Below the pieces are notes generated by a model that made no database searches, had not been told where the DNA came from, and saw only the letters and a list, made by a program, of their open reading frames with translations. Of a stretch of 30,756 nucleotides of DNA, positions 17,173 to 24,650 are shown in pieces. The stretch spans positions 1 through 30,756 of the forward strand of contig JAHEKL010000003.1 in assembly GCA_024638345.1 (NCBI GenBank), in the 5' to 3' direction. This stretch comes from Gammaproteobacteria bacterium. GTDB taxonomy: Bacteria; Gemmatimonadota; Gemmatimonadetes; Longimicrobiales; Gaopeijiaceae. A program made the translations under genes and the position numbers. How positions within the stretch are numbered: the first letter of the stretch is position 1; every line of letters starts with the position of its first letter.

Positions 17173-18680
17173 CAGCGCCGGACCAGGCGCAGGGCGCGGG
17201 CAGTCAGCTCTACAGGCGAAAAGGGCTTGACCAGGTAGTCGTCCGCCCCCAGCGCGAAGGCCCTCGCCACGTCCGACTCACGACCCAGCCCCGTCAGAAC
17301 GATCGTCCGGACGCCCTCCGTCAGACCCTCGTCGTTCATGCGGGAAAGGATCTCGAAACCGTCCATGCCGGGTAGCCGGATGTCCAGCACGAGCAGGTCC
17401 GGCAACGTCCGTCGAATGGCCTCGAGTCCCTTGAGGCCGTTCTCGTGGTGCTCCACTTCGAATCCGCTGCGCTCCAGTCTATGTCGAAGCAGAGAAGCCG
17501 TGATAGGATCGTCTTCGACGATCAAGACGAAGGGCGCACGCGTCTTCGAGAGAGTGGTATGGAGGATCGCGGCGTCCTCGCTGAGTTTCGCCTCGCTCAC
17601 AAGGCGACTCGCCCAGGACACCGCATCTTCAAACAGAGCGTCCCCCTCGACTTCCGTCACACCGGCCACGAAGGAACGTGCGCCCGGTTCGATGCTGGCC
17701 TGCGCTCGCTCGAGTACCCGAACGCAGGCTTCCGCCTCACGGCCCGAGAAGAACACGACCAACTCGCTCACGCCCCACCGTCCGATCACGTCACCGGCAC
17801 TGATCGCGTCCTCTATCGCGGCCACCACGCGAGCGTGAAGCTCGCCCATCTCGATTGGAATCCGACCGTCCTCGTTCCATCCACGCCCTCCCGGATCGGT
17901 CTCCACGAGCGCCAGTACCATCGGCCTTCCCGTGGCCTCACGGGCCGCCAGCGTCCGGAGGAAGATGTCCCGCAACTGGGTCCGGTCCGGGAGATCCGCG
18001 ACCGGATCGGCCGTCTGTCGGCCACGCTTCAAAACGTCGGCCGCAATGCGATCGAGCTCCTGCGGATCGAGAGGCTTCTCGAGAAACGCGCTCGCGCCGT
18101 ATGCGAAGCATTCGGCACGTGTGGTCGCTGTGCCTTTCGCCGTCAACACCACGACGGCGGTCCGCTCTGCGTTGATCTCCCTGCTGAGCTCCATCAACAG
18201 ATGGCGTCCATCGGCATCGGGGAGGACCAGATCCAGCAAGATCAAGTCCATCGCGTGACGTTCCAGCGCTTCCCTCGCCTCCTCCGCCGAACGGACCAGA
18301 TGGATCTCGCGCCCCTCTCCCTGAAGGGCCTGGTGGGCGAGCACCGCCGAGGTCGGCTCGTCCTCGACGATCAGGATCCGGTACGGCGTCTCTCCGTCGG
18401 ACAGGAGCCGTCTCAGCGCGTCCTCGAGGACTCCGATTCGAACCGGCAAGTCGGGCTCCGAAGCCTCGGTGAGTGCCCGACCCGCGGCGGTCACTTCGTC
18501 CAGCTCGAGCCGATCGGCCTCTTGGGCGACGAAGCTCGAAAACCTCTTGAGCGCCTTGGCTGCCTCGTCCGGATCCCGCTCGAGCGTGCCCTTGGCCCTT
18601 CGCAGCAGCTCTAGATGTGCAGGCACGGTCTTGAGAAAGCGTTCGACATCCCGGTGAGCTGAGCCCGGGGGATCAGGCAT
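17172..18680 (-). CDS. Response regulator with two receivers and a degenerate GGDEF-like domain
   Basis: This 502-residue protein shows, in order: an N-terminal helical region like a histidine-phosphotransfer domain (10-95) but without an evident phospho-histidine; a first receiver (about 101-220; VEDE 105-108, acceptor D150, K202); a GGDEF-like domain (about 230-375) in which the signature appears as RWGVSELVV (301-309); and a second receiver (about 384-502; VEDD 388-391, acceptor D433, conserved YLVKPFSP near the end). The loss of the GGDEF residues means diguanylate cyclase activity is unlikely; the domain may be structural. There is no DNA-binding domain, so output is probably by protein contact. 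It heads an operon with the HEAT and glycosyltransferase genes. The ATG at 18680 has a GGAG about 10 bases upstream. Confidence 0.85.
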   Translation of the reverse strand: MPDPPGSAHRDVERFLKTVPAHLELLRRAKGTLERDPDEAAKALKRFSSFVAQEADRLELDEVTAAGRALTEASEPDLPVRIGVLEDALRRLLSDGETPYRILIVEDEPTSAVLAHQALQGEGREIHLVRSAEEAREALERHAMDLILLDLVLPDADGRHLLMELSREINAERTAVVVLTAKGTATTRAECFAYGASAFLEKPLDPQELDRIAADVLKRGRQTADPVADLPDRTQLRDIFLRTLAAREATGRPMVLALVETDPGGRGWNEDGRIPIEMGELHARVVAAIEDAISAGDVIGRWGVSELVVFFSGREAEACVRVLERAQASIEPGARSFVAGVTEVEGDALFEDAVSWASRLVSEAKLSEDAAILHTTLSKTRAPFVLIVEDDPITASLLRHRLERSGFEVEHHENGLKGLEAIRRTLPDLLVLDIRLPGMDGFEILSRMNDEGLTEGVRTIVLTGLGRESDVARAFALGADDYLVKPFSPVELTARALRLVRR

Positions 18681-18834
18681 GGAGCGGCTCCGACGGTCGA
18701 TCGGCGGGTCACCTGCGCGGGGTCACGCGCCGGTTGGCCCAGAGGATGGGTAGAAGATGGCTAAACGAGAACCACTGGCAAGCCGACTAGCCGGTCCTGG
18801 CCCTGCAGCGAGCTCGCCGGTCGGAGCGTCGATC

Positions 18835-19836
18835 CTACGACAGCTGCTCCATGATGGACTCGCCGATCTCACGCAGTGTGCTCATGCCGTGCACGTCGTG
18901 TGGCAGGAGATACAGGTAGATTCTTCGGAGCCCGGAAAACCTTTGGTCGATCTCATCTCTGTACACGCGTTCCTGCAGGCGTCGCTCCCGGAAGAAGTCA
19001 CCCTCCGCGTCGGGTGGTAGGAGGCGGTTGACGATCATACCCGCTACCGGCACCTCGAACTTGCGGAGCAGGTGGAGCGTCTTCTCGCTTTCGAGGATCG
19101 GTAGTCTCTCCGCGGTGAGCACGAGAAGAAACGCCGTGATCGTTCTGTCCGTGAGTAGCTCTCTAGCCCGATGGAATTTTCGGCGTCGGTTCAGCAAGAT
19201 CTCCTGAATCTGACCGTCGCGGCTTTCATCCGGCTCTTCTTTGGATCCGCCGATCATCCCGAATTCGTCCTCTCGGCTGTGATCTCGGCCGAACACCTTG
19301 AGCAGCTCTCCCAGTCGCCGCGACCGATCCTGATGTCCGAGCATTCCTTCGCTCCAGGCCGCGAGTACCTCGGGCAGGGACAGCAAGCGGATGGTGTGGC
19401 CGGAGGGAGCGGTATCGAAGATCAGCAGATCGAAGCGAGACCTGGCATCGGCCATCAGATCGGCCATGCGTTCCAGCAGAGCGGCTTCCATCGTGCCGGG
19501 GGAGTGACGAGCGAGCTCGAGCTGTCGATCGATCTCCCCATACATCTTTGGGGCTACCAACGACTTCATACTCGTCTTGACCGTCTTGATGTGGCGTTCG
19601 GCCTCCGCCTCTGGATCTATCTCCAGCCCGGTCAATCCCGAGCTCAGAGAGGTCTCCTTGTTTCCGATCCGCGTGTCGAACACATCGCCCAGCGAATGCG
19701 CCGGGTCCGTGGAGACGAGCAGCGTCGAGAGGCCGCGGTCCGCTGCCATCAGGGCGAGGGCTGCTGCGGTCGTCGTCTTCCCTACCCCGCCCTTGCCGCC
19801 CACGAAGATGATGCGTCGCTCGAAGAGCTTATCCAC
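18835..19836 (-). CDS. ArsA/Get3-family ATPase without cysteines
   Basis: The product is a 333-residue ATPase of the SIMIBI class. It has the deviant P-loop GGKGGVGKTT (13-22), switch I STDPAHSLGDVFD (42-54) and switch II DTAPSGHTIRLL (141-152), which are hallmarks of ArsA/Get3. The protein contains no cysteine at all: neither the arsenite-binding cysteines of ArsA nor the CxxC zinc motif of Get3 is present, and no ars genes are nearby. It is therefore unlikely to pump arsenite. It begins with GTG, 36 bases after the stop of a small protein that ends in Cys-Cys, and downstream of cstA, so the three are likely co-transcribed. A role in targeting or assembling the membrane or small partner protein is a guess. 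Confidence 0.88.
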   Translation of the reverse strand: MDKLFERRIIFVGGKGGVGKTTTAAALALMAADRGLSTLLVSTDPAHSLGDVFDTRIGNKETSLSSGLTGLEIDPEAEAERHIKTVKTSMKSLVAPKMYGEIDRQLELARHSPGTMEAALLERMADLMADARSRFDLLIFDTAPSGHTIRLLSLPEVLAAWSEGMLGHQDRSRRLGELLKVFGRDHSREDEFGMIGGSKEEPDESRDGQIQEILLNRRRKFHRARELLTDRTITAFLLVLTAERLPILESEKTLHLLRKFEVPVAGMIVNRLLPPDAEGDFFRERRLQERVYRDEIDQRFSGLRRIYLYLLPHDVHGMSTLREIGESIMEQLS

Positions 19837-19872
19837 AGGCCCTTGCAGCGTCCACGAGACGAGCGAACCCCT

Positions 19873-20145
19873 CTAGCAGCATCTGAAGTCGTCCAGCGGC
19901 GAGTGCTCCATGCCCATGCGCGTGTGCCACTCGTGAAACCGCTCCAGCAAGATCGGCTGCAATTCGAGCGTATAGTACGTGGCCGGGTTGGGGACGCCCA
20001 TCATCTCCGAGAAGATGAGGAGCATGAAGAGATCATCCTGGTCCCGTTTTGCGCGTGCGACGGTGCCGCGGTATGGGGCGTTGTAGGCTTCCGAAGCCAG
20101 GTGCGCCCACCCTCGCAGCCTTGACTTGATGTCAACCCACTTCAT
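19873..20145 (-). CDS. Small protein ending in Cys-Cys, between cstA and arsA-like genes
   Basis: This is a 90-residue soluble protein. Its only two cysteines are the last two residues, directly before the TAG stop (DDFRCC). It contains a hydrophobic amphipathic segment DDLFMLLIFSEMMGVPNPATYY (37-58) and a His/Trp-rich part FHEWHTRMGMEH (70-81). I recall a family annotated as cory-CC-star with this property, but cannot verify the match here. The ATG is six bases after the cstA stop, and the arsA-like gene follows 36 bases downstream. The invariant-looking CC end suggests metal, thiol or cofactor binding, or acylation. Function is not assigned. Confidence 0.85.
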   Translation of the reverse strand: MKWVDIKSRLRGWAHLASEAYNAPYRGTVARAKRDQDDLFMLLIFSEMMGVPNPATYYTLELQPILLERFHEWHTRMGMEHSPLDDFRCC

Positions 20146-20151
20146 GTGTGC

Positions 20152-21843
20152 TCAACCGGCCACCGTCGTTCCGGCCGCGTCCGCTGCCGCCTTTTCCCGC
20201 GTAAACGCCGAAATCGCTTCGAGAATCACGAAGATGGCCATGATGATGACGATGATATCCACTACCACCAGCAGGTACTGGCCGCCCGTGAACAGACCCC
20301 ACAGCTGATAGAGGGCTGCGAACAGGGACATCAGAGTGACGAATACCATGGGCACGAGCGTGAAGATGTAACGCCTTCCCAACTTCACCAGCATCACACT
20401 CAGAACCAGCAGAGTGAGGCCCGCGAGTAGCTGGTTCGTCGTCCCGAAGAGGGGCCAGATCAGCATTCCACCCTGACCGTCCGAGCCACCGGCTCCAAAC
20501 GCGAGCGCGAGGCAGGCGGCCACCGCCGCGAAGGTCGCGATATACCCGTTCTGCAGGATCGGGATCTTGTAGATCGTGCCCCATTCCTGGATGATGTAGC
20601 GCTGGAGGCGTACGCCCGCATCCATCGTCGTTCCGGCGAACAACACCGCCATGACCGCGAGCATTGTGGCCGCGAACTCTCTGGGCACCGGCGTCCCGTC
20701 CGCGACGATCAGCGAGCCGCCCGTGACGAAGGTGTCGATACCGGTCGTGTTGTAGGCCGCGTACGTCGCTTCCCACTCGCCGAGCGACGAAAATCCAGCG
20801 GTGACTGCGATGATCGTAACGAGGGCCAGAAGGCCTTCACCGGTCGAACCCAGATAGCCCACGAAGCGAGCGTCGGTCTCCTTGTCCAGCTGCTTCGAGG
20901 TCGTACCGGAGGCCACCAAGCCATGGAACCCGGAAAGAGCCCCACATGCGATCGTCACGAAGAGCAGAGGCACCAAGGGGGGCGTCCCCTCCGGAACATT
21001 GGTGTTGAAAGCCGGCGCGACGACCGTGGGGTTCGCAAGGAAGACGGCTGCGAACAACAGAGCCAAGCCGATAAAGAGCTGGATTCCGTTGATGTAGTCC
21101 CTCGGTTGAAGCAAGAGCCAGACGGGAAGCAGCGACGCGATGGTGGCATACAGGAACAGGATCAAGATCCACTGCGGTGCAGGTCCGAGACCCATGAAGG
21201 TCTCCGGCAACGCGACCGGGACGAGCTCCCCCAAGTAGATCACCGCGTACAGAATGATCGTGCCCACGATCGTCGGCCATAGGATGGGAACCCCCATTCG
21301 ATAGATCAGGACCCCGATCACCACGGCCACCGCGATCGCGCTCCAGGCCGGAATGACGCTGCTGGGAGTCGCGACGAAGGCGTCGGAGATCGCGACCGCG
21401 AATACTGCGTTGACCATCATCAGGAGAAAGAAGATGACGATCATGAACAGCGTGCGTGCGCGGAGACTGACGACGTCCCCTGTGAGCGCACCGACGGACC
21501 TCCCCTGATTGCGCACACTCGCCCAGATCGCACCGAAATCGTGCACACCCGCGAAGAAGATGGTGCCCCCGATGACCCAGATGAATGCGGGCAACCATCC
21601 CCAGATGACCGCGATGGCGGGCCCGATAATGGGCGCGGCTCCCGCTACGGCGGTGAAATGGTGGCCCCAGAGAACCACTCGGTTCGTGGGAATGAAGTCC
21701 ACGTCGTCCCGCAAAGTGTGCGCCGGCGTTTCGAAGTTGTCATCGAGCTGGTAGATCTTCTCGGCGATGAACTTCGAATAGAAGAGATAGCCGCAAAACA
21801 CAGCTACGATGCCGATTACGGCAGGGACGATTGCGCTCATCAT
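20152..21843 (-). CDS. cstA: CstA-family membrane transporter (carbon starvation protein)
   Basis: This 563-residue polytopic inner-membrane protein of the CstA family is shorter than the roughly 700-residue E. coli CstA. Conserved features include DVDFIPTNRVVLWGHHFTAV near 47-66, AGAAPIIGPAIAVIWGWLPA (67-86), VHDFGAIWASVRNQGRSVG (100-118), CGALSGFHGLVASGTTSKQL in the middle and FGTTNQLLAGL near 473. About 14-15 hydrophobic helices can be counted. Characterised members import pyruvate or take part in peptide use during starvation. It starts with a double ATG (21843 and 21840) without a strong ribosome site and is followed within six bases by the CC-ending protein and then an ArsA-like ATPase, an arrangement that suggests these two serve the transporter. 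Confidence 0.93.
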   Translation of the reverse strand: MMSAIVPAVIGIVAVFCGYLFYSKFIAEKIYQLDDNFETPAHTLRDDVDFIPTNRVVLWGHHFTAVAGAAPIIGPAIAVIWGWLPAFIWVIGGTIFFAGVHDFGAIWASVRNQGRSVGALTGDVVSLRARTLFMIVIFFLLMMVNAVFAVAISDAFVATPSSVIPAWSAIAVAVVIGVLIYRMGVPILWPTIVGTIILYAVIYLGELVPVALPETFMGLGPAPQWILILFLYATIASLLPVWLLLQPRDYINGIQLFIGLALLFAAVFLANPTVVAPAFNTNVPEGTPPLVPLLFVTIACGALSGFHGLVASGTTSKQLDKETDARFVGYLGSTGEGLLALVTIIAVTAGFSSLGEWEATYAAYNTTGIDTFVTGGSLIVADGTPVPREFAATMLAVMAVLFAGTTMDAGVRLQRYIIQEWGTIYKIPILQNGYIATFAAVAACLALAFGAGGSDGQGGMLIWPLFGTTNQLLAGLTLLVLSVMLVKLGRRYIFTLVPMVFVTLMSLFAALYQLWGLFTGGQYLLVVVDIIVIIMAIFVILEAISAFTREKAAADAAGTTVAG

Positions 21844-21907
21844 TCAACCGGGCTAGGGGTGGTAAATCCGGTTTCCCACTCGGGAGGTCCGAAGATCGCG
21901 GCCGGGC

Positions 21908-21936
21908 AAGGTAGGCGACCGCTCAGAAGGTTGCAA
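21908..21936 (-). promoter_or_regulatory. Possible cstA promoter
   Basis: On the minus strand TTGCAA (21936-21931) is followed after 17 bases by TACCTT (21913-21908), about 64 bases before the cstA ATG. The match to a sigma-70-type promoter is moderate (4/6 and 3/6). Confidence 0.3.
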
Positions 21937-21975
21937 GCGTGAGGGAACGAGTGTGAGGCCACCCTGGAGTGGCTG

Positions 21976-22021
21976 AAAAACGGGGGCTGCGCTTCGGATT
22001 CTTCCGATCGCAGCCCCCGTT
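21976..22021 (-). terminator. Intrinsic terminator of the cytochrome c gene
   Basis: AACGGGGGCTGCG (21979-21991) pairs perfectly with CGCAGCCCCCGTT (22009-22021), and the 17-base loop holds a further CGGA/TCCG pairing. On the minus strand the stem runs into TTTTT (21980-21976). It lies 73 bases after the stop of the cytochrome gene and before the cstA promoter region. Confidence 0.85.
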
Positions 22022-22068
22022 CTGTCCGTCTCCTCGGTGAAGCTTGGAACCCAGGCCGCACGGCCTGT

Positions 22069-22086
22069 CCCAGGAGGATTCCTGGG
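22069..22086. repeat. Hairpin just after the cytochrome c stop
   Basis: CCCAGGA (22069-22075) and TCCTGGG (22080-22086) form a seven-pair stem with a four-base loop, eight bases past the cytochrome stop codon. A second small palindrome, AGGCCG-CA-CGGCCT, lies at 22053-22066. Both may protect the transcript end; neither has a U-tract. Confidence 0.45.
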
Positions 22087-22094
22087 ATCGCTCC

Positions 22095-22571
22095 CTACTG
22101 CTGAGGCGTCACCGTGATCTGCATGAGGCCGTCGACATCACTCGGGAGCTCGGCTTCACCGGCCGGCACCCCGTTCAGCTCCAGCATGTACGCCACGACG
22201 TCCGCGTACTCCTGCGCGCTGAGCCTGCCTGGAGAATCGTACGGCATGGTCATGCGCAGATTCTCCCACATCTGATGGATCGGGCGGCCCGACCATACCC
22301 GGATGAACATGGGGTTCTGCCACTCACTCTGGGAGTGGCAAGCGAAGCACACCGACTGCGCGGTCTCCTGACCCCTATCCGCCTGCGCGCTCGTGTAAAC
22401 GCCGTCCCAGATGGTGGTTGCGGCGGCAGCTTCGGGCTCGGGAGCAGGTGCCGGCTCGGGCGCAGGCTCGACCGCGGCGGCCATGGGCTCGGTACCGGCC
22501 TGAGTACTGCCCGACGACGCACAACCCACTACGAAGAGGGCCGCCAAGCAGAGTTGCGGTATACCTTTCAT
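22095..22571 (-). CDS. Lipoprotein c-type cytochrome (single heme)
   Basis: This 158-residue precursor has a lipoprotein signal ending in the lipobox VVGC (C17). A Pro/Glu/Ala-rich linker (28-51) leads to a class I cytochrome c domain with heme motif CFACH (75-79) and the probable axial ligand in MTMP (M107 or M109), followed by LSAQEYADVVAYMLELNG, which is the usual C-terminal helix. It would be a membrane-tethered periplasmic electron carrier. No oxidase or dehydrogenase partner is adjacent. The ATG at 22571 was chosen because it starts the signal peptide; the open frame upstream to 22772 has no family features. It is a single gene with its own promoter candidate and terminator. Confidence 0.9.
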   Translation of the reverse strand: MKGIPQLCLAALFVVGCASSGSTQAGTEPMAAAVEPAPEPAPAPEPEAAAATTIWDGVYTSAQADRGQETAQSVCFACHSQSEWQNPMFIRVWSGRPIHQMWENLRMTMPYDSPGRLSAQEYADVVAYMLELNGVPAGEAELPSDVDGLMQITVTPQQ

Positions 22572-22725
22572 CTGGATTCCCTTGTCTGGTTTGTTCGGTC
22601 TTCGGACCGCAGTTCCCCTGTTTTCACCGCAGGGATGGTACTCCGTTCGTGCCTCGAATGTTGCTGTCCGATCACCATCCGAACGGGGGGCGATGACGCC
22701 TTGGCATTTTGTAGAACGGCAAAAA

Positions 22726-22754
22726 CGGTAGTCGCACCGTCGCTCGGTTGTCAA
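22726..22754 (-). promoter_or_regulatory. Possible promoter of the cytochrome c gene
   Basis: On the minus strand a perfect TTGACA (22754-22749) lies in the gap between two genes, with TACCGT 18 bases downstream. TTGACA is embedded in the palindrome GGTTGTCAACC (22746-22756), which could also be a regulator site. The -10 match is poor. Confidence 0.4.
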
Positions 22755-22793
22755 CCTTTCGAGTGGGTGCAAACTCGCCTGCCCGCGTCCGCC

Positions 22794-23726
22794 TCACGGC
22801 AGCTCCCGGTTCGTGGCGATCGCCGCCTCGATCGTCCTCAGCCGTCTGGACGCTCGACGCGTGTCCAGATTGCTCAAGTAGGTCTTCTCGACGCCGCGCT
22901 CTCGGAGTGACGAGAGGGTCCGGGCGCAGATGGACTCGGCGGTCTCTCCCGAGGCGAACTCGGCTACCAGATCCTCGCGGGGGACGGGTATGAAAGCGGC
23001 CAACCTGTCCAGCGTCTTGGGTGACGCGCTTCGATAGAAGAACACGCCCACCAGCCCTGGAGTGGCGAGGCCGCGACGAGCCGCTTCTTCTAGGAATCGA
23101 TCCACCGGATCCAGCCGGTGATGAGACACGACCTGTGTTACGTAGTAGTCTGCGTGATGGGCTGGGTCCATCAGTAGATCCACCTGCTGCACCGGGTCTC
23201 GAAAGGGATTCACCCAGGCCCCCAGCCGGAGCCGAGGGACCCGCTCTCGGATGAACCGCCTGAGATCTCGGGAGCGAGGAAAGGACCTCGGTGGCCCCAC
23301 GTTCTCGTCCCCTCCGGTCACCGTGATCGCCTGGATGCCCAGCGAGAGGGCTCTTTGGGCGAAGAGAAGAGCGTAGTCCACCGAGTGCTTACATGTAAGG
23401 AACGGAACGACATGGGAGAGATCGGCTTCTCGACCCAGGTTCGCACTCAGGTGTTGAAGGCTCTCTTCTTCTCTCGATCCGACCGCATCGTCAGTGAAGA
23501 GCACGAACCGACCCTCCCCGAGCAAGTTGCGAACCAGCCGATTGAGGTCGATCCACAGATCCACCGATTTCGTCTCTGGCAGGTTCGTGGGGGGAGGCCT
23601 CAGCTCGACGGCTCGAACAGGCTCCGCAGCCCGAAGCGCCGACAGAAACGCGCACGGATCCGTCGGCTGGGCATCGACATCGTCCGAGCCAGCGCGGCCT
23701 GTGCGTTCAGGTGACAACCGATCCAT
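22794..23726 (-). CDS. Divergent methylenetetrahydrofolate reductase (MetF-like)
   Basis: This 310-residue TIM-barrel flavoprotein is expected to reduce 5,10-methylene-THF to 5-methyl-THF, the methyl donor for methionine synthesis. Segments align in order with MetF: AVELRPPP (catalytic-type E41), VVPFLTCKH, GIQAITVTGGDE (D140, as in the LRGD loop), LGAWVNPFRDP, ADYYVTQVVSHH, TPGLVGVFFYRS and GVEKTYLSNL. Identity to the classic enzyme looks low, so a specialised relative is possible. The ATG at 23726 overlaps the end of the upstream S-methyltransferase gene by 20 bases; the pair looks like an unfused form of the two-domain S-methyltransferase/MTHFR proteins known from Bacillus. It is the last gene of the metH operon. 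Confidence 0.8.
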   Translation of the reverse strand: MDRLSPERTGRAGSDDVDAQPTDPCAFLSALRAAEPVRAVELRPPPTNLPETKSVDLWIDLNRLVRNLLGEGRFVLFTDDAVGSREEESLQHLSANLGREADLSHVVPFLTCKHSVDYALLFAQRALSLGIQAITVTGGDENVGPPRSFPRSRDLRRFIRERVPRLRLGAWVNPFRDPVQQVDLLMDPAHHADYYVTQVVSHHRLDPVDRFLEEAARRGLATPGLVGVFFYRSASPKTLDRLAAFIPVPREDLVAEFASGETAESICARTLSSLRERGVEKTYLSNLDTRRASRRLRTIEAAIATNRELP

Positions 23727-24606
23727 CCCTTCTTTCGGTCTCACGGATGGCCATTCGGATGGCCTCGATGTGCCCCGGGGTGGTCCCACAGCAACCGCCG
23801 ACGAATCGGGCGCCCGCTTCGACCATCTTCACTGCGTAGCGAGCCATGTGAGCGGGACTCGCCAGGTACAGCGTCCGATCCCCGACCACTCTGGGCAAGC
23901 CGGCATTGGGCTGAGCGATCAGAGGTCGGTCCGTCCCTCGGGCCATCTGCTCCAGGACGTCCAAGGTACCAGAGGGCCCGAGAGAGCAGTTGACACCGAT
24001 CACGTCCGCGTCCCACGCGTCGAGTGTCGTCGCAGCTTCTTCGGCGCTCACACCCGAACCAAGGCGCCCCTCCTCTCCGAATGTGAGCTGAGCGAGCAGG
24101 GAAAGGTCACTCAGGGAGCGCACTGCGCGGATAGCCGCGTCGACCTCATCCAGGTCGGAAAAGGTTTCCAACAGGAATCCATCGACCTGACCCGCCAGAA
24201 GCCCCCGTACCTGCCGCTCGAAGAAGGCCTCAGCGTCGCGCTGGGAAAGCGGGCCGCCCGGTTCGAGTCCTACGCCGAGCGGCCCGATCGCTCCGACGAC
24301 CCTGATATCGTCCCCTCCCGCGTTGCGAGCGACCTGCGCTGCGGCTCGGTTGATTTCCTCGGTCTTGGACTCGAGGCCGAAGCCGGAAAGCTTGACCGGA
24401 TTGGCACCGAAGGTGTTGGTCTTCAGGATCTCGGCCCCGGCATCCGCATACTCGCGGTGAATTCCCCCCACCAGCTCCGGTTGTGTCAGGTTCAGCTCGT
24501 CGTAGCAGATGTTCACGAAGACGCCGCGCTCATACAGAAGCGTCCCCATCGCGCCGTCGAGTAGGTGTACGGCGCCGTCCTCGATCAGTCCCTTGAGCTC
24601 GTTCAA
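23707..24606 (-). CDS. Homocysteine S-methyltransferase family protein
   Basis: This 299-residue zinc-dependent methyltransferase barrel resembles the N-terminal module of MetH and BHMT/MmuM enzymes. It has LLDGAMGTLLYERG (15-28), ETNTF-like KTNTFGAN and the zinc cysteines in GVNCSLGPSG (C207) and GGCCGTTPGHI (C272, C273). It would transfer a methyl group to homocysteine from a donor that cannot be read from sequence. The start is TTG at 24606: a strong GGAGGA site lies six bases upstream, and the frame farther upstream (to 24765) overlaps metH and has no family features. It lies 44 bases after metH and overlaps the MetF-like gene by 20 bases, so all three are likely one transcript. Confidence 0.88.
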   Translation of the reverse strand: MNELKGLIEDGAVHLLDGAMGTLLYERGVFVNICYDELNLTQPELVGGIHREYADAGAEILKTNTFGANPVKLSGFGLESKTEEINRAAAQVARNAGGDDIRVVGAIGPLGVGLEPGGPLSQRDAEAFFERQVRGLLAGQVDGFLLETFSDLDEVDAAIRAVRSLSDLSLLAQLTFGEEGRLGSGVSAEEAATTLDAWDADVIGVNCSLGPSGTLDVLEQMARGTDRPLIAQPNAGLPRVVGDRTLYLASPAHMARYAVKMVEAGARFVGGCCGTTPGHIEAIRMAIRETERRDGSVVT

Positions 24607-24612
24607 ACAGAG

Positions 24613-24618
24613 TCCTCC
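24613..24618 (-). promoter_or_regulatory. Shine-Dalgarno that fixes a TTG start
   Basis: GGAGGA on the minus strand is six bases before the TTG at 24606. It lies in the short gap after metH and decides the start of the S-methyltransferase gene, which has no nearby ATG or GTG. Confidence 0.75.
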
Positions 24619-24650
24619 GCTGGTCCCTGGCCCCTGGTCCAGGTTGGGGC

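Noticed and set aside
17552..17990. Active diguanylate cyclase
   Set aside because: The GGDEF signature is replaced by GVSELVV.
18835..19836. Arsenite pump ATPase
   Set aside because: No cysteines for metalloid binding and no arsB, arsD or arsR nearby.
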